Origin: an uncultured Eubacteriales bacterium
GTDB taxonomy: Bacteria > Bacillota > Clostridia > Christensenellales > Aristaeellaceae
DNA: 64,000 nucleotides
Assembly (NCBI GenBank): GCA_902767565.1
Contig: CACXHY010000011.1
Coordinates: forward strand, 28,694-92,693
Reading direction: 5' to 3'
Position 1 is the stretch's first letter. Every line of letters starts with the position of its first letter. Below are positions 1 through 8,527 of the stretch, in pieces. The notes beneath the pieces are model-generated. The model was not told where the DNA came from and did not search any database. It worked only from the letters and a program-made list of their open reading frames with translations. A program made the translations under genes and the position numbers.

Positions 1-536
1 GGCACAGCCGGGAACCCGGCGGCAGCCCCGTGGGCGAACGGATCCGCGAGATCCTGCTGACCCGGGGCAACGAGATGGAGTCCCTGACGGAAGCCCTGCT
101 CTTTGCCGCCAGCCGGGCCGAGCATGTGCGCAAGGTCATCCGTCCGGCAGTCGAACGGGGCGAGGTCCTGCTGTGCGACCGGTTCGTGGATTCCTCCGCG
201 GCCTATCAGGGCGGCGGACGCGAGCTGGGCGTGGACCGGGTGATGCAACTGAACGCTCCGGCCGTGGACGGGACGCTTCCCCTGGCCACGCTGTACCTGG
301 ACATCGGGCACGAGCAGGCCATGCGCCGCAGGACGGCCGCCTCCGACCCGGACCGCATGGAATCGGAGCCGGACAGTTTCCATGCCCGGGTAGAGGCAGC
401 CTATCGCACGCTGATCGGGCAGGATCCCCGCCGCTTTGTGGTGGTGGACGCGTCCCGGAGCCCGGAGGAGGTCGGCCGTGACGCCGCCGCCGGGATCCTG
501 GCCAGGCTGACGGCGGCCGAGGAGGCGGACGAATGA
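1..536 (+). CDS. tmk: Thymidylate kinase, C-terminal part (5' end outside window)
   Basis: Phosphorylates dTMP to dTDP for DNA synthesis in the cytoplasm. The reading frame is open from base 3. It begins inside the family motif (REPGG followed by VGERIREILL) and then shows the DRFVDSSAAYQGGGR substrate-binding block and an arginine-rich lid region (RRRTAASDPDRMESE). About 177 residues are visible of a usual 205-215, so only the P-loop N-terminus is missing. The stop overlaps the start of mnmA (ATGA), implying translational coupling. The family assignment is secure from the motifs. Confidence 0.95.
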   Translation, partial: HSREPGGSPVGERIREILLTRGNEMESLTEALLFAASRAEHVRKVIRPAVERGEVLLCDRFVDSSAAYQGGGRELGVDRVMQLNAPAVDGTLPLATLYLDIGHEQAMRRRTAASDPDRMESEPDSFHARVEAAYRTLIGQDPRRFVVVDASRSPEEVGRDAAAGILARLTAAEEADE

Positions 537-1606
537 TAGAAAACCGCGTGGTGGTCGGACTCTCCGGGGGCGTGGACTCCGCGGTCTCCGCGCTGCTGCT
601 GAAGGAGCGGGGCTGGGACGTCATCGGCGTGTTCATGAACAACTGGGAGGAGACCGACGAGAACGGCGTGTGCTCCGCCGTGGATGACTGGAGCGACGTG
701 CGGGACGTGTGCAACCGCATCGACATCCCGTATTACTCCGTCAACTTCAGTAAGGACTACATGGACCGCGTCTTTTCGTACTTTCTTGAAGAATACAAAA
801 AGGGCAGGACTCCGAACCCCGACGTGCTGTGCAACCGCGAGATCAAATTCAAGTCGTTCCTGGATCTGGCCCTGCAGCTGGACGCGGCGAAGATGGCCAC
901 GGGGCATTTCGTGCGGACGGATGACGCGGGGCACCTGCTGCGCGGCGCCGACCCGGACAAGGACCAGAGCTACTTCCTCTACATGGTGCACGACGAACAG
1001 CTCCGGCGGGCCATGTTCCCCGTGGGCGGGATGACGAAGCGGGAGGTGCGCCGCATCGCCGCAGAAAAGGGCCTGACCGTCAGCGCGAAAAAGGATTCCA
1101 CCGGGATCTGCTTCATCGGGGAGCGCAATTTCAGGAACTTTCTCAAGACCTATCTGCCGGCACAGCCGGGCGATATGGTGACCCCCGAGGGCGTCCGGGT
1201 GGGAAGCCACGAGGGGCTCATGTACTACACGCTGGGCCAGCGGCGGGGCCTGGGCATCGGCGGATGCGGGGACGGACGCAGCTGGTTCGTGGTGGACAAG
1301 GATCTGCCCGGCAACCGGCTCATCGTCGCGCAGGGAGAGGATCACCCGCTGCTGTACTCCGTCCGGGCCGAGTGCTCGGACGTGACATGGGTCGCGGAGC
1401 CCCTGCCGGAGGGCGAGCCCGTCCGCTGCACCTGCAAGTACCGCTACCGCCAGCAGGACCAGGACGTGACGGCCACCGTCGAAAACGGGGTCCTGACGCT
1501 GGTCAGCGACCGGCCTCAGCGCGCCGTGACGCCGGGACAGAGCGCGGTGCTGTATCAGGGGCAGCGGTGCCTGGGCGGCGGCATCGTGGACAGGATCTTC
1601 CGCTGA
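533..1606 (+). CDS. mnmA: tRNA-specific 2-thiouridylase MnmA
   Basis: Installs the 2-thio group of wobble uridine 34 in tRNA Lys, Glu and Gln, using ATP and sulfur relayed from a cysteine desulfurase. The 357-residue length is normal. The PP-loop SGGVDS is at residues 11-16. The two catalytic cysteines are visible at C100 (in VLCNREIKF) and C193 (in TGICFIG). The start overlaps the tmk stop by 4 nt. The gene ends just before a strong bidirectional terminator that separates it from convergent dnaA. Confidence 0.97.
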   Translation: MIENRVVVGLSGGVDSAVSALLLKERGWDVIGVFMNNWEETDENGVCSAVDDWSDVRDVCNRIDIPYYSVNFSKDYMDRVFSYFLEEYKKGRTPNPDVLCNREIKFKSFLDLALQLDAAKMATGHFVRTDDAGHLLRGADPDKDQSYFLYMVHDEQLRRAMFPVGGMTKREVRRIAAEKGLTVSAKKDSTGICFIGERNFRNFLKTYLPAQPGDMVTPEGVRVGSHEGLMYYTLGQRRGLGIGGCGDGRSWFVVDKDLPGNRLIVAQGEDHPLLYSVRAECSDVTWVAEPLPEGEPVRCTCKYRYRQQDQDVTATVENGVLTLVSDRPQRAVTPGQSAVLYQGQRCLGGGIVDRIFR

Positions 1607-1622
1607 AGCACCGGCTGCAAAC

Positions 1623-1650
1623 GAAAAACACCGGACAGCCGGTGTTTTTT
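1623..1650. terminator. Bidirectional rho-independent terminator between mnmA and dnaA
   Basis: A perfect 8-bp stem AACACCGG/CCGGTGTT with an ACAG loop. It is flanked by an A-run on the left and a T-run on the right, so it can terminate both convergent genes. Confidence 0.9.
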
Positions 1651-1663
1651 CGCGTTCGCCGCG

Positions 1664-2974
1664 TCAGTTCTCCAGGATCAGCTTGCGGATGTCGTCCACC
1701 TGCGTGGCGAAGGCCTGGTTCTCCAGGATCGTCTCCGCGATCGTGCTGCAGGCGTGCAGGACGGTGGTGTGATCCCGGTTGCCGTAGAAGGCGCCGATCT
1801 GCGGGAGGGACATATTGGTCATATCGCGGGTCAGGTACATGCCGATCTGCCGGGGCACCACCACCTCGCGGCGGCGGGAGGAACCCTTCAGGTCCTCCTG
1901 GCGCAGCGTGAAGAAGCTGCACACCGTGCGGAGGATCAGATCGGCGGTGATGGCCCGCTGGTGCTTCTGCTCAAAGACCTCCCGCAGGGCCTCGCGGCAC
2001 AGCTCCATGCTGTAAGGCTTGCTCATCATGCCGGCATAGGCCTTGAGACGGTTCATCTTTTCTTCCAGCTCGCGGATGTTGCTGTCCACGGCCACGGCGA
2101 TGGACTCCAGCACATCGTCGGGAACGTTCATGTATTCCCGGTGGGCGATGGCCCGGAGGATGGCGATCCGGGTCTCCAGATCGGGACGTTGGATGTCGCA
2201 GGTGAGTCCCCAGTCAAAACGGCTGCGGAGGCGCTCCTCCAGCGGCGTGATCTCCTTGGGCGGGCGGTCGCTGGTGAGGATGATCTGCTTTTTCTCGCCG
2301 TAGAGGTCGTTGAAGGTGTTGAAGAATTCCATCTGCGTGGAATCACGCCCGGCAATGGACTGGATGTCATCCACCATCAGGATGTCCACGTTCCGCATCT
2401 TCGCCCGGAATTCGGGGTTCCTGCCCTGCTGGATCGCGGAGATCAGTTCGTTGGTGAAGGCCTCCGAAGTGATGTACAGCAGCCGTTTCTCGGGAAAACG
2501 GTGCTGGATATGATGCCCGATGGCGTGCATCAGGTGGGTCTTGCCCAGACCCGAACCGCCGTAAATGAAGAGGGGGTTGTAGGTCTGTCCGGGCTTCTCC
2601 GCCACGGCGATGGCCGCCGCGTGGGCGAACCGGTTGCTGGCGCCGACGACAAAGGTGTCAAAGGTGTAGCGGTCGATCAGCGAGATGCCCTGACGCCCCT
2701 CCCGGCTCTCCGAGACCCGCTGCTGCAGCTCCGCCCGGGACAGGATCTCGACGCGGAGCGGGCGGCCGCTGACTTTCTGCGCGGCGTCCGTGATCTCGGG
2801 AGCCAGGCCGTTCACGGCGGTCTTCAGGGGTTCCATGGTGTTCCGAAGGATCAGGGTATCGTTCTCAAGGCTTTCCGGATAGAGATTGTCCTTGATCAGG
2901 TATTCATACGTCAGCTGCTGGATATTCTCCTTCAGCACGACGCACGCGCGTTCCCATAATTCGTTGGCATCCAT
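1664..2974 (-). CDS. dnaA: Chromosomal replication initiator DnaA
   Basis: Binds DnaA boxes and melts oriC. At 436 residues it has domain I (about 1-85), a short linker, the AAA+ core with Walker A GGSGLGKTH (139-147), Walker B ILMVDDIQ (198-205) and an arginine-finger segment near 248-258, and a domain IV carrying the DnaA signature GNRDHTTVLHACS (398-410). The start at MDANELW was chosen because the longer open frame reads through the DnaA-box region and family members begin here. A GGAAGGA lies upstream, with long spacing. No dnaN follows: the next gene downstream is convergent mnmA. Walker A has Ser where Val is common. Confidence 0.97.
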   Translation of the reverse strand: MDANELWERACVVLKENIQQLTYEYLIKDNLYPESLENDTLILRNTMEPLKTAVNGLAPEITDAAQKVSGRPLRVEILSRAELQQRVSESREGRQGISLIDRYTFDTFVVGASNRFAHAAAIAVAEKPGQTYNPLFIYGGSGLGKTHLMHAIGHHIQHRFPEKRLLYITSEAFTNELISAIQQGRNPEFRAKMRNVDILMVDDIQSIAGRDSTQMEFFNTFNDLYGEKKQIILTSDRPPKEITPLEERLRSRFDWGLTCDIQRPDLETRIAILRAIAHREYMNVPDDVLESIAVAVDSNIRELEEKMNRLKAYAGMMSKPYSMELCREALREVFEQKHQRAITADLILRTVCSFFTLRQEDLKGSSRRREVVVPRQIGMYLTRDMTNMSLPQIGAFYGNRDHTTVLHACSTIAETILENQAFATQVDDIRKLILEN

Positions 2975-3074
2975 TGCGTACTTTCGTCCTTCCCGCGCCG
3001 CCCGGCCCGCGATCGGAAAGGGGCCGGCGGCATGAATTTCGCGAAAAAAATGCGGTGACAGCATGGCTGCAACC

Positions 3075-3183
3075 TGTGGATAACATCCCTGTGGATAACT
3101 CTCGGAAGGATGTCCGACTGCGCTATGATAACACGAAAAGCCGCAAAAAACAAGCCTTTGCCGGAAAAATGCCCTGTGAATAA
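3075..3183. promoter_or_regulatory. DnaA-box cluster upstream of dnaA (candidate oriC or autoregulatory site)
   Basis: Two consensus DnaA boxes read TGTGGATAA (TTATCCACA on the other strand) at 3075-3083 and 3090-3098. A variant box TGTGAATAA lies at 3175-3183. All three point the same way. The first two sit between the dnaA promoter and its start codon, which fits autoregulation. Whether this is the origin itself or only an autoregulatory site cannot be settled from three boxes. I see no clear AT-rich unwinding element. Confidence 0.7.
3125..3153 (-). promoter_or_regulatory. Predicted sigma-A promoter of dnaA
   Basis: On the minus strand, TTGTTT and TATCAT are separated by 17 bp, about 150 bp upstream of the dnaA start. 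The DnaA boxes lie just downstream. Confidence 0.55.
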
Positions 3184-3379
3184 CTTTCGCCACAAGACCT
3201 TGTGTCCGTCATCCGATCCGACCACTATCCATGGAATACGCAAGCAGGAAAACGGGCATTCCCGTCGAACGGATAACATGGTTTATTGTGTTTGCCCTGA
3301 AACCGCTTCCACCGCACAGATCGAACGATCCCGCCGGCGCTCTGTCCGACCGGAACGGGACGGAGAGGAGGTGTCTGCC

Positions 3380-3838
3380 GTGGTGCTGCGCACATCCGAT
3401 GTCGCCGCCGTGCTTTCCGGTTTCTTCTGGGAAGGCATGGATCCGGACCGTGACTGCGCAGGCGCATGCGCCTCGCTGCTGCGGCACTGGATGCCCGGTC
3501 AGCCCCCCGAGGAGGTCGACGACCGCCTGCAAAGCCTGATCCTGCGGCAGCTGCGGCGCGAGCTGGGCGAAAGCCTGCTGGTGCGGGACGCGCAGGGCTG
3601 GAGGCGCATCCGCTCCGCGGATCTGGCCGCCGCTTCGGACCGGGTGATGGGCGTGCTGTTCTCCGCCCTTCCGGAGGACAGCTGCCATTACGCCGTCGTG
3701 CGGGACTACTTTTTCCGCACCGGTTCCCTGAGCGCACTGCAGTGTCTCTGCTGCCGTTTCGCGGACCAGCAGTCCCCGGAGGAGCTGGACCTTGCCCGGC
3801 GCATCCTCCGGGACCGCCTCGGCTCCGCCTCCGGCTGA
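3380..3838 (+). CDS. Hypothetical protein, divergent from dnaA
   Basis: A protein of about 152 residues that I do not recognise. The frame is open much further upstream, but it overlaps the DnaA boxes. The GTG start was chosen because GGAGAGGAGG lies 8 bp before it. It has no signal peptide or membrane segment. The sequence is rich in Arg, Leu and Asp, probably helical, with several cysteines (ALQCLCCRF near the C-terminus). Its position next to dnaA is suggestive of nothing specific. Confidence 0.6.
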   Translation: MVLRTSDVAAVLSGFFWEGMDPDRDCAGACASLLRHWMPGQPPEEVDDRLQSLILRQLRRELGESLLVRDAQGWRRIRSADLAAASDRVMGVLFSALPEDSCHYAVVRDYFFRTGSLSALQCLCCRFADQQSPEELDLARRILRDRLGSASG

Positions 3839-3910
3839 TCCGGCAGACATACGCCTTCCAAATCGCGGCCCGGTATGAGAATGCCGGTCGTCCAAACCCG
3901 GAGGAGATCG

Positions 3911-4810
3911 ATGAAACGCGTTTTCGCAGTCCTGTTTGCGATGCTTCTGCTCATTGCGGCGGCCGCGGCCGAGACCGTGGTCACGTCTTTCTATCCCGTG
4001 TATCTGTTCACCCTGAACCTGTGCGAGGGGCTGGACGGGGTGACGGTCGTCAATCTCGCGGCGCCGGACTTCGGCTGCCTGCACGACTATCAGCTCACCG
4101 TCGCCGACATGAAGGTCCTGTCCCGGGCGGATGTTTTCGTCATCAACGGAGCGGACATGGAGGAGTACCTGGCGCATGTGCGGGGTTCCCTGGATCTGCG
4201 CACGGTGGACGCCTCCGGGATGGGCACGGATCGAAGCGTGGCCCTGATCCGGGAGGAGGACGGCGAGACGGAATTCAACCCGCACATCTGGCTCAGCGTG
4301 CCCAACGCGAAGATCATGGTGTGCAACATCGCGGACGGGCTCACGGAGGCCATGCCGCAGCACGCGGATGCCATCGCGGCGAACCGCGACGCGTATCTGT
4401 GTCGGCTCGACGCGCTGGACGCGGAACTGCGCGGGCGCTCGGACGCCCTAGGCCGACGGGAGATCGTCACTTTTCATGAAGCCTTCCCGTATTTCGCTGA
4501 GGCGTATGGCCTCCGGGTCGTGGCGGTCATGGCCACGGAGCCCGGCGAAGCGCTTTCCGCCCGGGAACTGATGGATCTTGTGCGGGAGGAGCGGAGTCTG
4601 GCGGAGGAACTGGGATACCCGCCGCCGCTTTTCGTGGAGCCTCAGTACACGGGGCGCGCAGCGGACGCCATTTCCGCCGAGACCGGCGCGGCGGTCTTCA
4701 GGCTGGATCCCTGCGTCACGGGCCCGGCTGACCCGCCTCTGACATATTACGAAGACGTGATGCTGCAGAACATGACCGTGCTGGAAGAGGCTTGCGGAGG
4801 CGATCGGTGA
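3911..4810 (+). CDS. Zinc/manganese ABC transporter substrate-binding protein (ZnuA/AdcA-like), orphan
   Basis: A periplasmic-type metal-binding protein of 299 residues. An N-terminal signal peptide (about 1-21, ending AAAAAAE) is followed by cluster A-1 features. Likely metal ligands are His in GCLHDYQL, His in NPHIWLS and His in TFHEAFPYF, plus an acidic residue near FVEPQYTG. There is no lipobox cysteine, although Gram-positive relatives are normally lipoproteins. No permease or ATPase gene adjoins it: the next gene, comEC, overlaps its stop. The start at MKRVFA follows GGAGGA with good spacing. The family is clear, the metal is inferred. Confidence 0.85.
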   Translation: MKRVFAVLFAMLLLIAAAAAETVVTSFYPVYLFTLNLCEGLDGVTVVNLAAPDFGCLHDYQLTVADMKVLSRADVFVINGADMEEYLAHVRGSLDLRTVDASGMGTDRSVALIREEDGETEFNPHIWLSVPNAKIMVCNIADGLTEAMPQHADAIAANRDAYLCRLDALDAELRGRSDALGRREIVTFHEAFPYFAEAYGLRVVAVMATEPGEALSARELMDLVREERSLAEELGYPPPLFVEPQYTGRAADAISAETGAAVFRLDPCVTGPADPPLTYYEDVMLQNMTVLEEACGGDR

Positions 4811-7095
4811 ACGGCAGGGCCGCGGGTTTTCTGAAGCGGTGGCTCCTGCCGCTGATGGCCCTGTGCATGATGGGCGGGATGCTCCTGGGAAGGGCGGCTT
4901 CCGGCTGGGCGTGGCCCACTGCCGCTGCGGCGGCATCGGCGCTGGCCCTGGGCATCGCGTGGAGGCATCCCCTGCCCCGGCGCATCAGTCTCCTGGCCCT
5001 CGTGCTCTGCATTGGGAGCGTGTGGGGCTGGCTGTCCTGGCACCCGGTCCTGCCGGAGGAAGGGACGCACCATATCACGGGCGTGGTCGGGGAGGAGATC
5101 CGGGACGGCAGCCGGAACCAGCACAAGACCATCCTCCGGGACCTGACCGTGGACGGAAAGCCCTGGCGCGGCGGCGCGTACTGGAGCTTCTATGCCGCCG
5201 AGCTGCCCGAAGGCCTTGTCCCGGGCGCCGCGATCGAAGGGGATCTGGATCTGTATATCCCCTCCGGGGCGGACAATCCGGGCGGGTTCGATTTCCGGGA
5301 ATACCTGATGCAGCGCAACTGCAGGATCGGCCTGTACGGGATGAGGAACCTTGCCATCCTGCCGGATCGCTTCAGCCTTGAGGGAAGCGCCGCGGCACTG
5401 CGCCATTCGCTGACGGAGGGCCTTTGCTCCGTCATGGATGAGGAAACGGGCGGCTATGCCGCGACCATGCTGCTCGGGACGAAAAACCTGATCGACACCG
5501 AGGACCGGGACGCCTTTTCCCGTCTGGGGATCGCTCACGTTCTCTCCGTCAGCGGCTTTCATGTCGGCGTGCTGTTCGCGGCCGTCGGATGGCTGCTGCG
5601 GCGGCTGCGGACGCCGCGATGGGCACAGTTCCCGATCCTGACCGTTCTGCTGGGGGCCTATACGCTCCTCACCGGCCTGGGCGCGCCGGTGATCCGGGCC
5701 GCCATCCTGGTGCTGCTGAACGAATGGGGCCACCTTCGCCACCGCCACCGGGAACCCCTGCACCTTCTGTCCGCGGCGGCCATGCTGACGCTCCTGGTGC
5801 AGCCTTCGCAGCTGACGGCCGCCGGATTCCACCTCTCCTACGGAGCCATGCTCGGCCTTGCCCTGGTGCGGCCGTGGCTGGCCCGGCATGTGAGGCCGGC
5901 CGTCCGCCGTCCCCTGCGCTGGGCACGGGAAGGGCTGATCGCCAGTCTGTCCGTGCAGATCGGCATCCTCCTTCCTCAGCTGTACTGGTACCAGTCCTTT
6001 CCCCTGCTCTCGCTGTTTCTCAACATGTTCGTGCTGGTCATCGCATCCGGGGTGCTGATGATCTACTGGGCCGTTCTGCTGCTGATGGGCGTGCCCGGGC
6101 TGGGATGGCTGCTGGGACAGGCCGCGGCCGCCCTGACGCACTGGCTGACGGCAGGCGTGCGGTTCCTGGGTTCCCATGACTGGATCAGCGTCTGGACATG
6201 CCGGGCGAATCTGTGGACCGCTGTCGGCTGGCTTCTGCTGCTGATCGGTCTCGGATGGCTCTGGTCCCTCCGGAAGCGCTTCCGCTTCGCTCTGGCGGCA
6301 GCCGGCGCGGCCGCGGTCATCCTCTCTGTCATCGCGTGGCCGCAGGCGGGGATCACCTATGTCCAGCTCAGCGTGGGAAATGCCGACGCGGCCGTGCTGC
6401 AGGACGAGGGCACCGTCTGGGTGATCGATACCGGCGAGGATTCGACCCTGGCCACCTATCTGCACCAGCGCCGGCTCAGCGTGGACACGCTGGTGCTCTC
6501 CCACCTGCACAGCGATCACGCGGGCGGACTGGAGGACCTGGTCCGCAGCCGCATCCCGGTGCGGAGGATCATCCTGCCGGAAGGCGCCGAGCGGCAGGCC
6601 GTGGACCCGGGGATCACGGATACGCTGGCGGTCCTGCGCGAGTCCGGGACCGAGATCGTGTACGCGGGCCGCGGCGACCGTTTCCCGCTTCCCTCCGGAG
6701 ACGCCGCCGTGCTGTGGCCCGTACACGGGGCCGTGCGGAGCGGGCAGGACGCCAACAGCTACTCGCTCGCCCTGTGCATCCGCGTGGACGGCGTCACGCT
6801 GCTGACCTGCGGCGATCTCACCTCCGCCTACGAGGCCGCGGCCGCCGTTCCCGCGGACATCCTGAAGGTGGCGCACCACGGCTCCGCAAGCTCCACCGGC
6901 GAGGCGTATCTGCGGGCGGTGGATCCGTCGGTGCTGCTGCTCTCCAACCGCCTGCAAAGCCGGGAGGACCGCGTGCTGGCCCTGGCGGACGGCATTCCCG
7001 TATACTCCACCTTGCGGCACGGCGCCGTCACCCTCGTGTTTTCCGAAGGCAGCTGGCGCTGCATCCCCTTCCTGTCCGCGCCGGTCACCCCTTGA
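4807..7095 (+). CDS. comEC: DNA internalization/competence channel protein ComEC/Rec2
   Basis: Forms the inner-membrane channel for single-stranded DNA during natural transformation. At 762 residues it has the usual order: an N-terminal DUF4131-type region with transmembrane helices, the polytopic Competence domain (about 190-490), and a C-terminal metallo-beta-lactamase-like domain with HLHSDHAGG near residue 565 and HHGSASSTGE near 688. The GTG start overlaps the preceding stop and follows GGAGG. No comEA is visible beside it, and holA follows, as is common in Bacillota. Confidence 0.93.
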   Translation: MNGRAAGFLKRWLLPLMALCMMGGMLLGRAASGWAWPTAAAAASALALGIAWRHPLPRRISLLALVLCIGSVWGWLSWHPVLPEEGTHHITGVVGEEIRDGSRNQHKTILRDLTVDGKPWRGGAYWSFYAAELPEGLVPGAAIEGDLDLYIPSGADNPGGFDFREYLMQRNCRIGLYGMRNLAILPDRFSLEGSAAALRHSLTEGLCSVMDEETGGYAATMLLGTKNLIDTEDRDAFSRLGIAHVLSVSGFHVGVLFAAVGWLLRRLRTPRWAQFPILTVLLGAYTLLTGLGAPVIRAAILVLLNEWGHLRHRHREPLHLLSAAAMLTLLVQPSQLTAAGFHLSYGAMLGLALVRPWLARHVRPAVRRPLRWAREGLIASLSVQIGILLPQLYWYQSFPLLSLFLNMFVLVIASGVLMIYWAVLLLMGVPGLGWLLGQAAAALTHWLTAGVRFLGSHDWISVWTCRANLWTAVGWLLLLIGLGWLWSLRKRFRFALAAAGAAAVILSVIAWPQAGITYVQLSVGNADAAVLQDEGTVWVIDTGEDSTLATYLHQRRLSVDTLVLSHLHSDHAGGLEDLVRSRIPVRRIILPEGAERQAVDPGITDTLAVLRESGTEIVYAGRGDRFPLPSGDAAVLWPVHGAVRSGQDANSYSLALCIRVDGVTLLTCGDLTSAYEAAAAVPADILKVAHHGSASSTGEAYLRAVDPSVLLLSNRLQSREDRVLALADGIPVYSTLRHGAVTLVFSEGSWRCIPFLSAPVTP

Positions 7096-7119
7096 CTTTC
7101 ACGATCCCGGAGGTATAGA

Positions 7120-8148
7120 ATGGCTCGACAGAGTGCGCCGTCCGCCGTCTCCCGCGCACGGTTCCTGACAATGCTGGATCACCGCGCCCTTTCCGGCGCA
7201 TGGCTGATGGAGGGCAGTGACGCCGCTCTCCGGGATGACGCCATCGGCGCGCTGAAGAAGGCCCTGCTGGCCCCCGGAATGGAATCCCTGGACTGCGCGA
7301 TGCTGGAGCAGCCGGCTTTTGACGTATTCGCGGCAGCCTGCGAAACGGTGCCCTTCATGTCGGAGAAGCGCATTGTGATCGTGCATCCCGTGGGGCAGTG
7401 CGAGAGCGACGAAAAGCTGTGCGAATACCTCCCCCGCGTCCCCGGATCCTGTCTGGCCCTCTTCCTGTACGGCGAGAGCGCGGACCGGCGCAAACAGCTC
7501 CCGAAGGCGCTGGCCAAACTGGATCATATCGTGCGCTTTGACCCCATGGGCGAGGACGAGCTGAGGGAATGGATCGTCGGGCGCTTTGCCGACCGCGGGC
7601 TCGTCTGCGATCCGAAGGCCGCGCGGGAACTGATGGCCATTTCCGGCACGGACTCCACGCTGCTCTCCGGCGAGGTGGACAAGCTGGCCGCCGTCGCCGC
7701 GGAGGAGGGCACCGTCACGGTCGGGCTGGTGCAGATGTGCGCCACGCGGACGGCCGAGTACAATGTGTTCCGCGTGGTGGACGCGGTGGTGGACGGAAGG
7801 GCGGAGGAAGCCGTCTCGCAGGTGCAGCGCCTGCTGACCGACGGCGAGGAGCCGCTGATGATCCTCTCGCTCCTGCTCCGCCAGTACCGGCTGCTGCAGA
7901 ACATCAAGATCTTCCAGCATGAAAAGCTCCCGCGGCAGGCGTGGGAGCAGCAGCTGAAGATCCAGCCCTTTCAGGTCGACCGGCTGACGCGCCAGGCGGC
8001 CAGGCTGAGCGGGAGAGAGGTGCGGGACGCCCTCGCCCTGTGCCTGGAGACGGAGTACCGGGTCAAGAGCGGCCAGATCCGCGACCGGGCTGCCCTGGAA
8101 GCGGTGCTGGCCCGCATCATTCTGATCCGGCAGCACCGGCTGAACTGA
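7120..8148 (+). CDS. holA: DNA polymerase III subunit delta HolA
   Basis: The clamp-loader delta subunit that opens the beta clamp. Its 342 residues match the family length. It has the recognisable N-terminal layout (a start region containing GSDAALRDDAI, then SEKRIVIVHPV and LALFLYG) and the C-terminal oligomerisation helices. As usual for delta, the nucleotide-binding motifs are degenerate. The gap from comEC is 24 nt with a GGAGG site, so the two are probably cotranscribed. Confidence 0.9.
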   Translation: MARQSAPSAVSRARFLTMLDHRALSGAWLMEGSDAALRDDAIGALKKALLAPGMESLDCAMLEQPAFDVFAAACETVPFMSEKRIVIVHPVGQCESDEKLCEYLPRVPGSCLALFLYGESADRRKQLPKALAKLDHIVRFDPMGEDELREWIVGRFADRGLVCDPKAARELMAISGTDSTLLSGEVDKLAAVAAEEGTVTVGLVQMCATRTAEYNVFRVVDAVVDGRAEEAVSQVQRLLTDGEEPLMILSLLLRQYRLLQNIKIFQHEKLPRQAWEQQLKIQPFQVDRLTRQAARLSGREVRDALALCLETEYRVKSGQIRDRAALEAVLARIILIRQHRLN

Positions 8149-8173
8149 AAAGCCCGGCGCCGGGCCGGGCTGC
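8149..8173 (-). terminator. Terminator of the 81-residue minus-strand gene
   Basis: A 7-bp stem AGCCCGG/CCGGGCT at 8151-8171. On the minus strand it is followed by a TTTT run. On the plus strand it may weakly terminate holA. Confidence 0.6.
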
Positions 8174-8177
8174 GGGA

Positions 8178-8423
8178 TCACTTCTTGCCGGTAAAGAGGG
8201 CCTTCAGCTTGGCGAGGAAGCCGCCGCCCTTCTTCACGGCATCATCGAGGCCGAGCTTGGCGGAAACGCCGTCGACGACGGTCTTGAGCTGGCTGTCATC
8301 CAGGTTCACGCCGCCGAGCAGGGACTTGATGGTCTCAAGCGGGTTCTTCTTGAACTTTTCCAACAGAGAGGTGTCAAGGTTCAGCTTGCCGAGAATGTCG
8401 GAGATGATTTTCTGCAGATCCAT
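8178..8423 (-). CDS. Small conserved-looking protein of unknown function
   Basis: 81 residues and soluble, with alternating amphipathic helices (DILGKLNLDTSLLEKF, then NPLETIKSLLGGVNLDD) and a basic C-terminus ending in KALFTGKK. It has its own consensus-like promoter, a GGGAG ribosome site and a terminator, which supports expression as a monocistronic unit. It is transcribed divergently from the helix-turn-helix protein gene next door, whose ribosome site overlaps the promoter's -35 element. I do not recognise a family. Confidence 0.7.
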   Translation of the reverse strand: MDLQKIISDILGKLNLDTSLLEKFKKNPLETIKSLLGGVNLDDSQLKTVVDGVSAKLGLDDAVKKGGGFLAKLKALFTGKK

Positions 8424-8486
8424 TTTCCAGGCTCCCTTTCCTTATGTTCCTGAACGGACGCGGCACGTTCCGCTTCCTGTGTAGAG

Positions 8487-8515
8487 AGTATAGCGCATAT
8501 CGGACGAATTCGCAA
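8487..8515 (-). promoter_or_regulatory. Sigma-A promoter for the 81-residue gene
   Basis: On the minus strand, TTGCGA and TATACT are separated by 17 bp. The -35 box overlaps the AAGGAGG site of the divergent gene, so the two are likely to be coordinated. Confidence 0.65.
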
Positions 8516-8527
8516 GGAGGAATCATC

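Noticed and set aside
401..1345. Long antisense open frames over mnmA and other GC-rich genes
   Set aside because: Shadows of real genes: high GC leaves other frames open.
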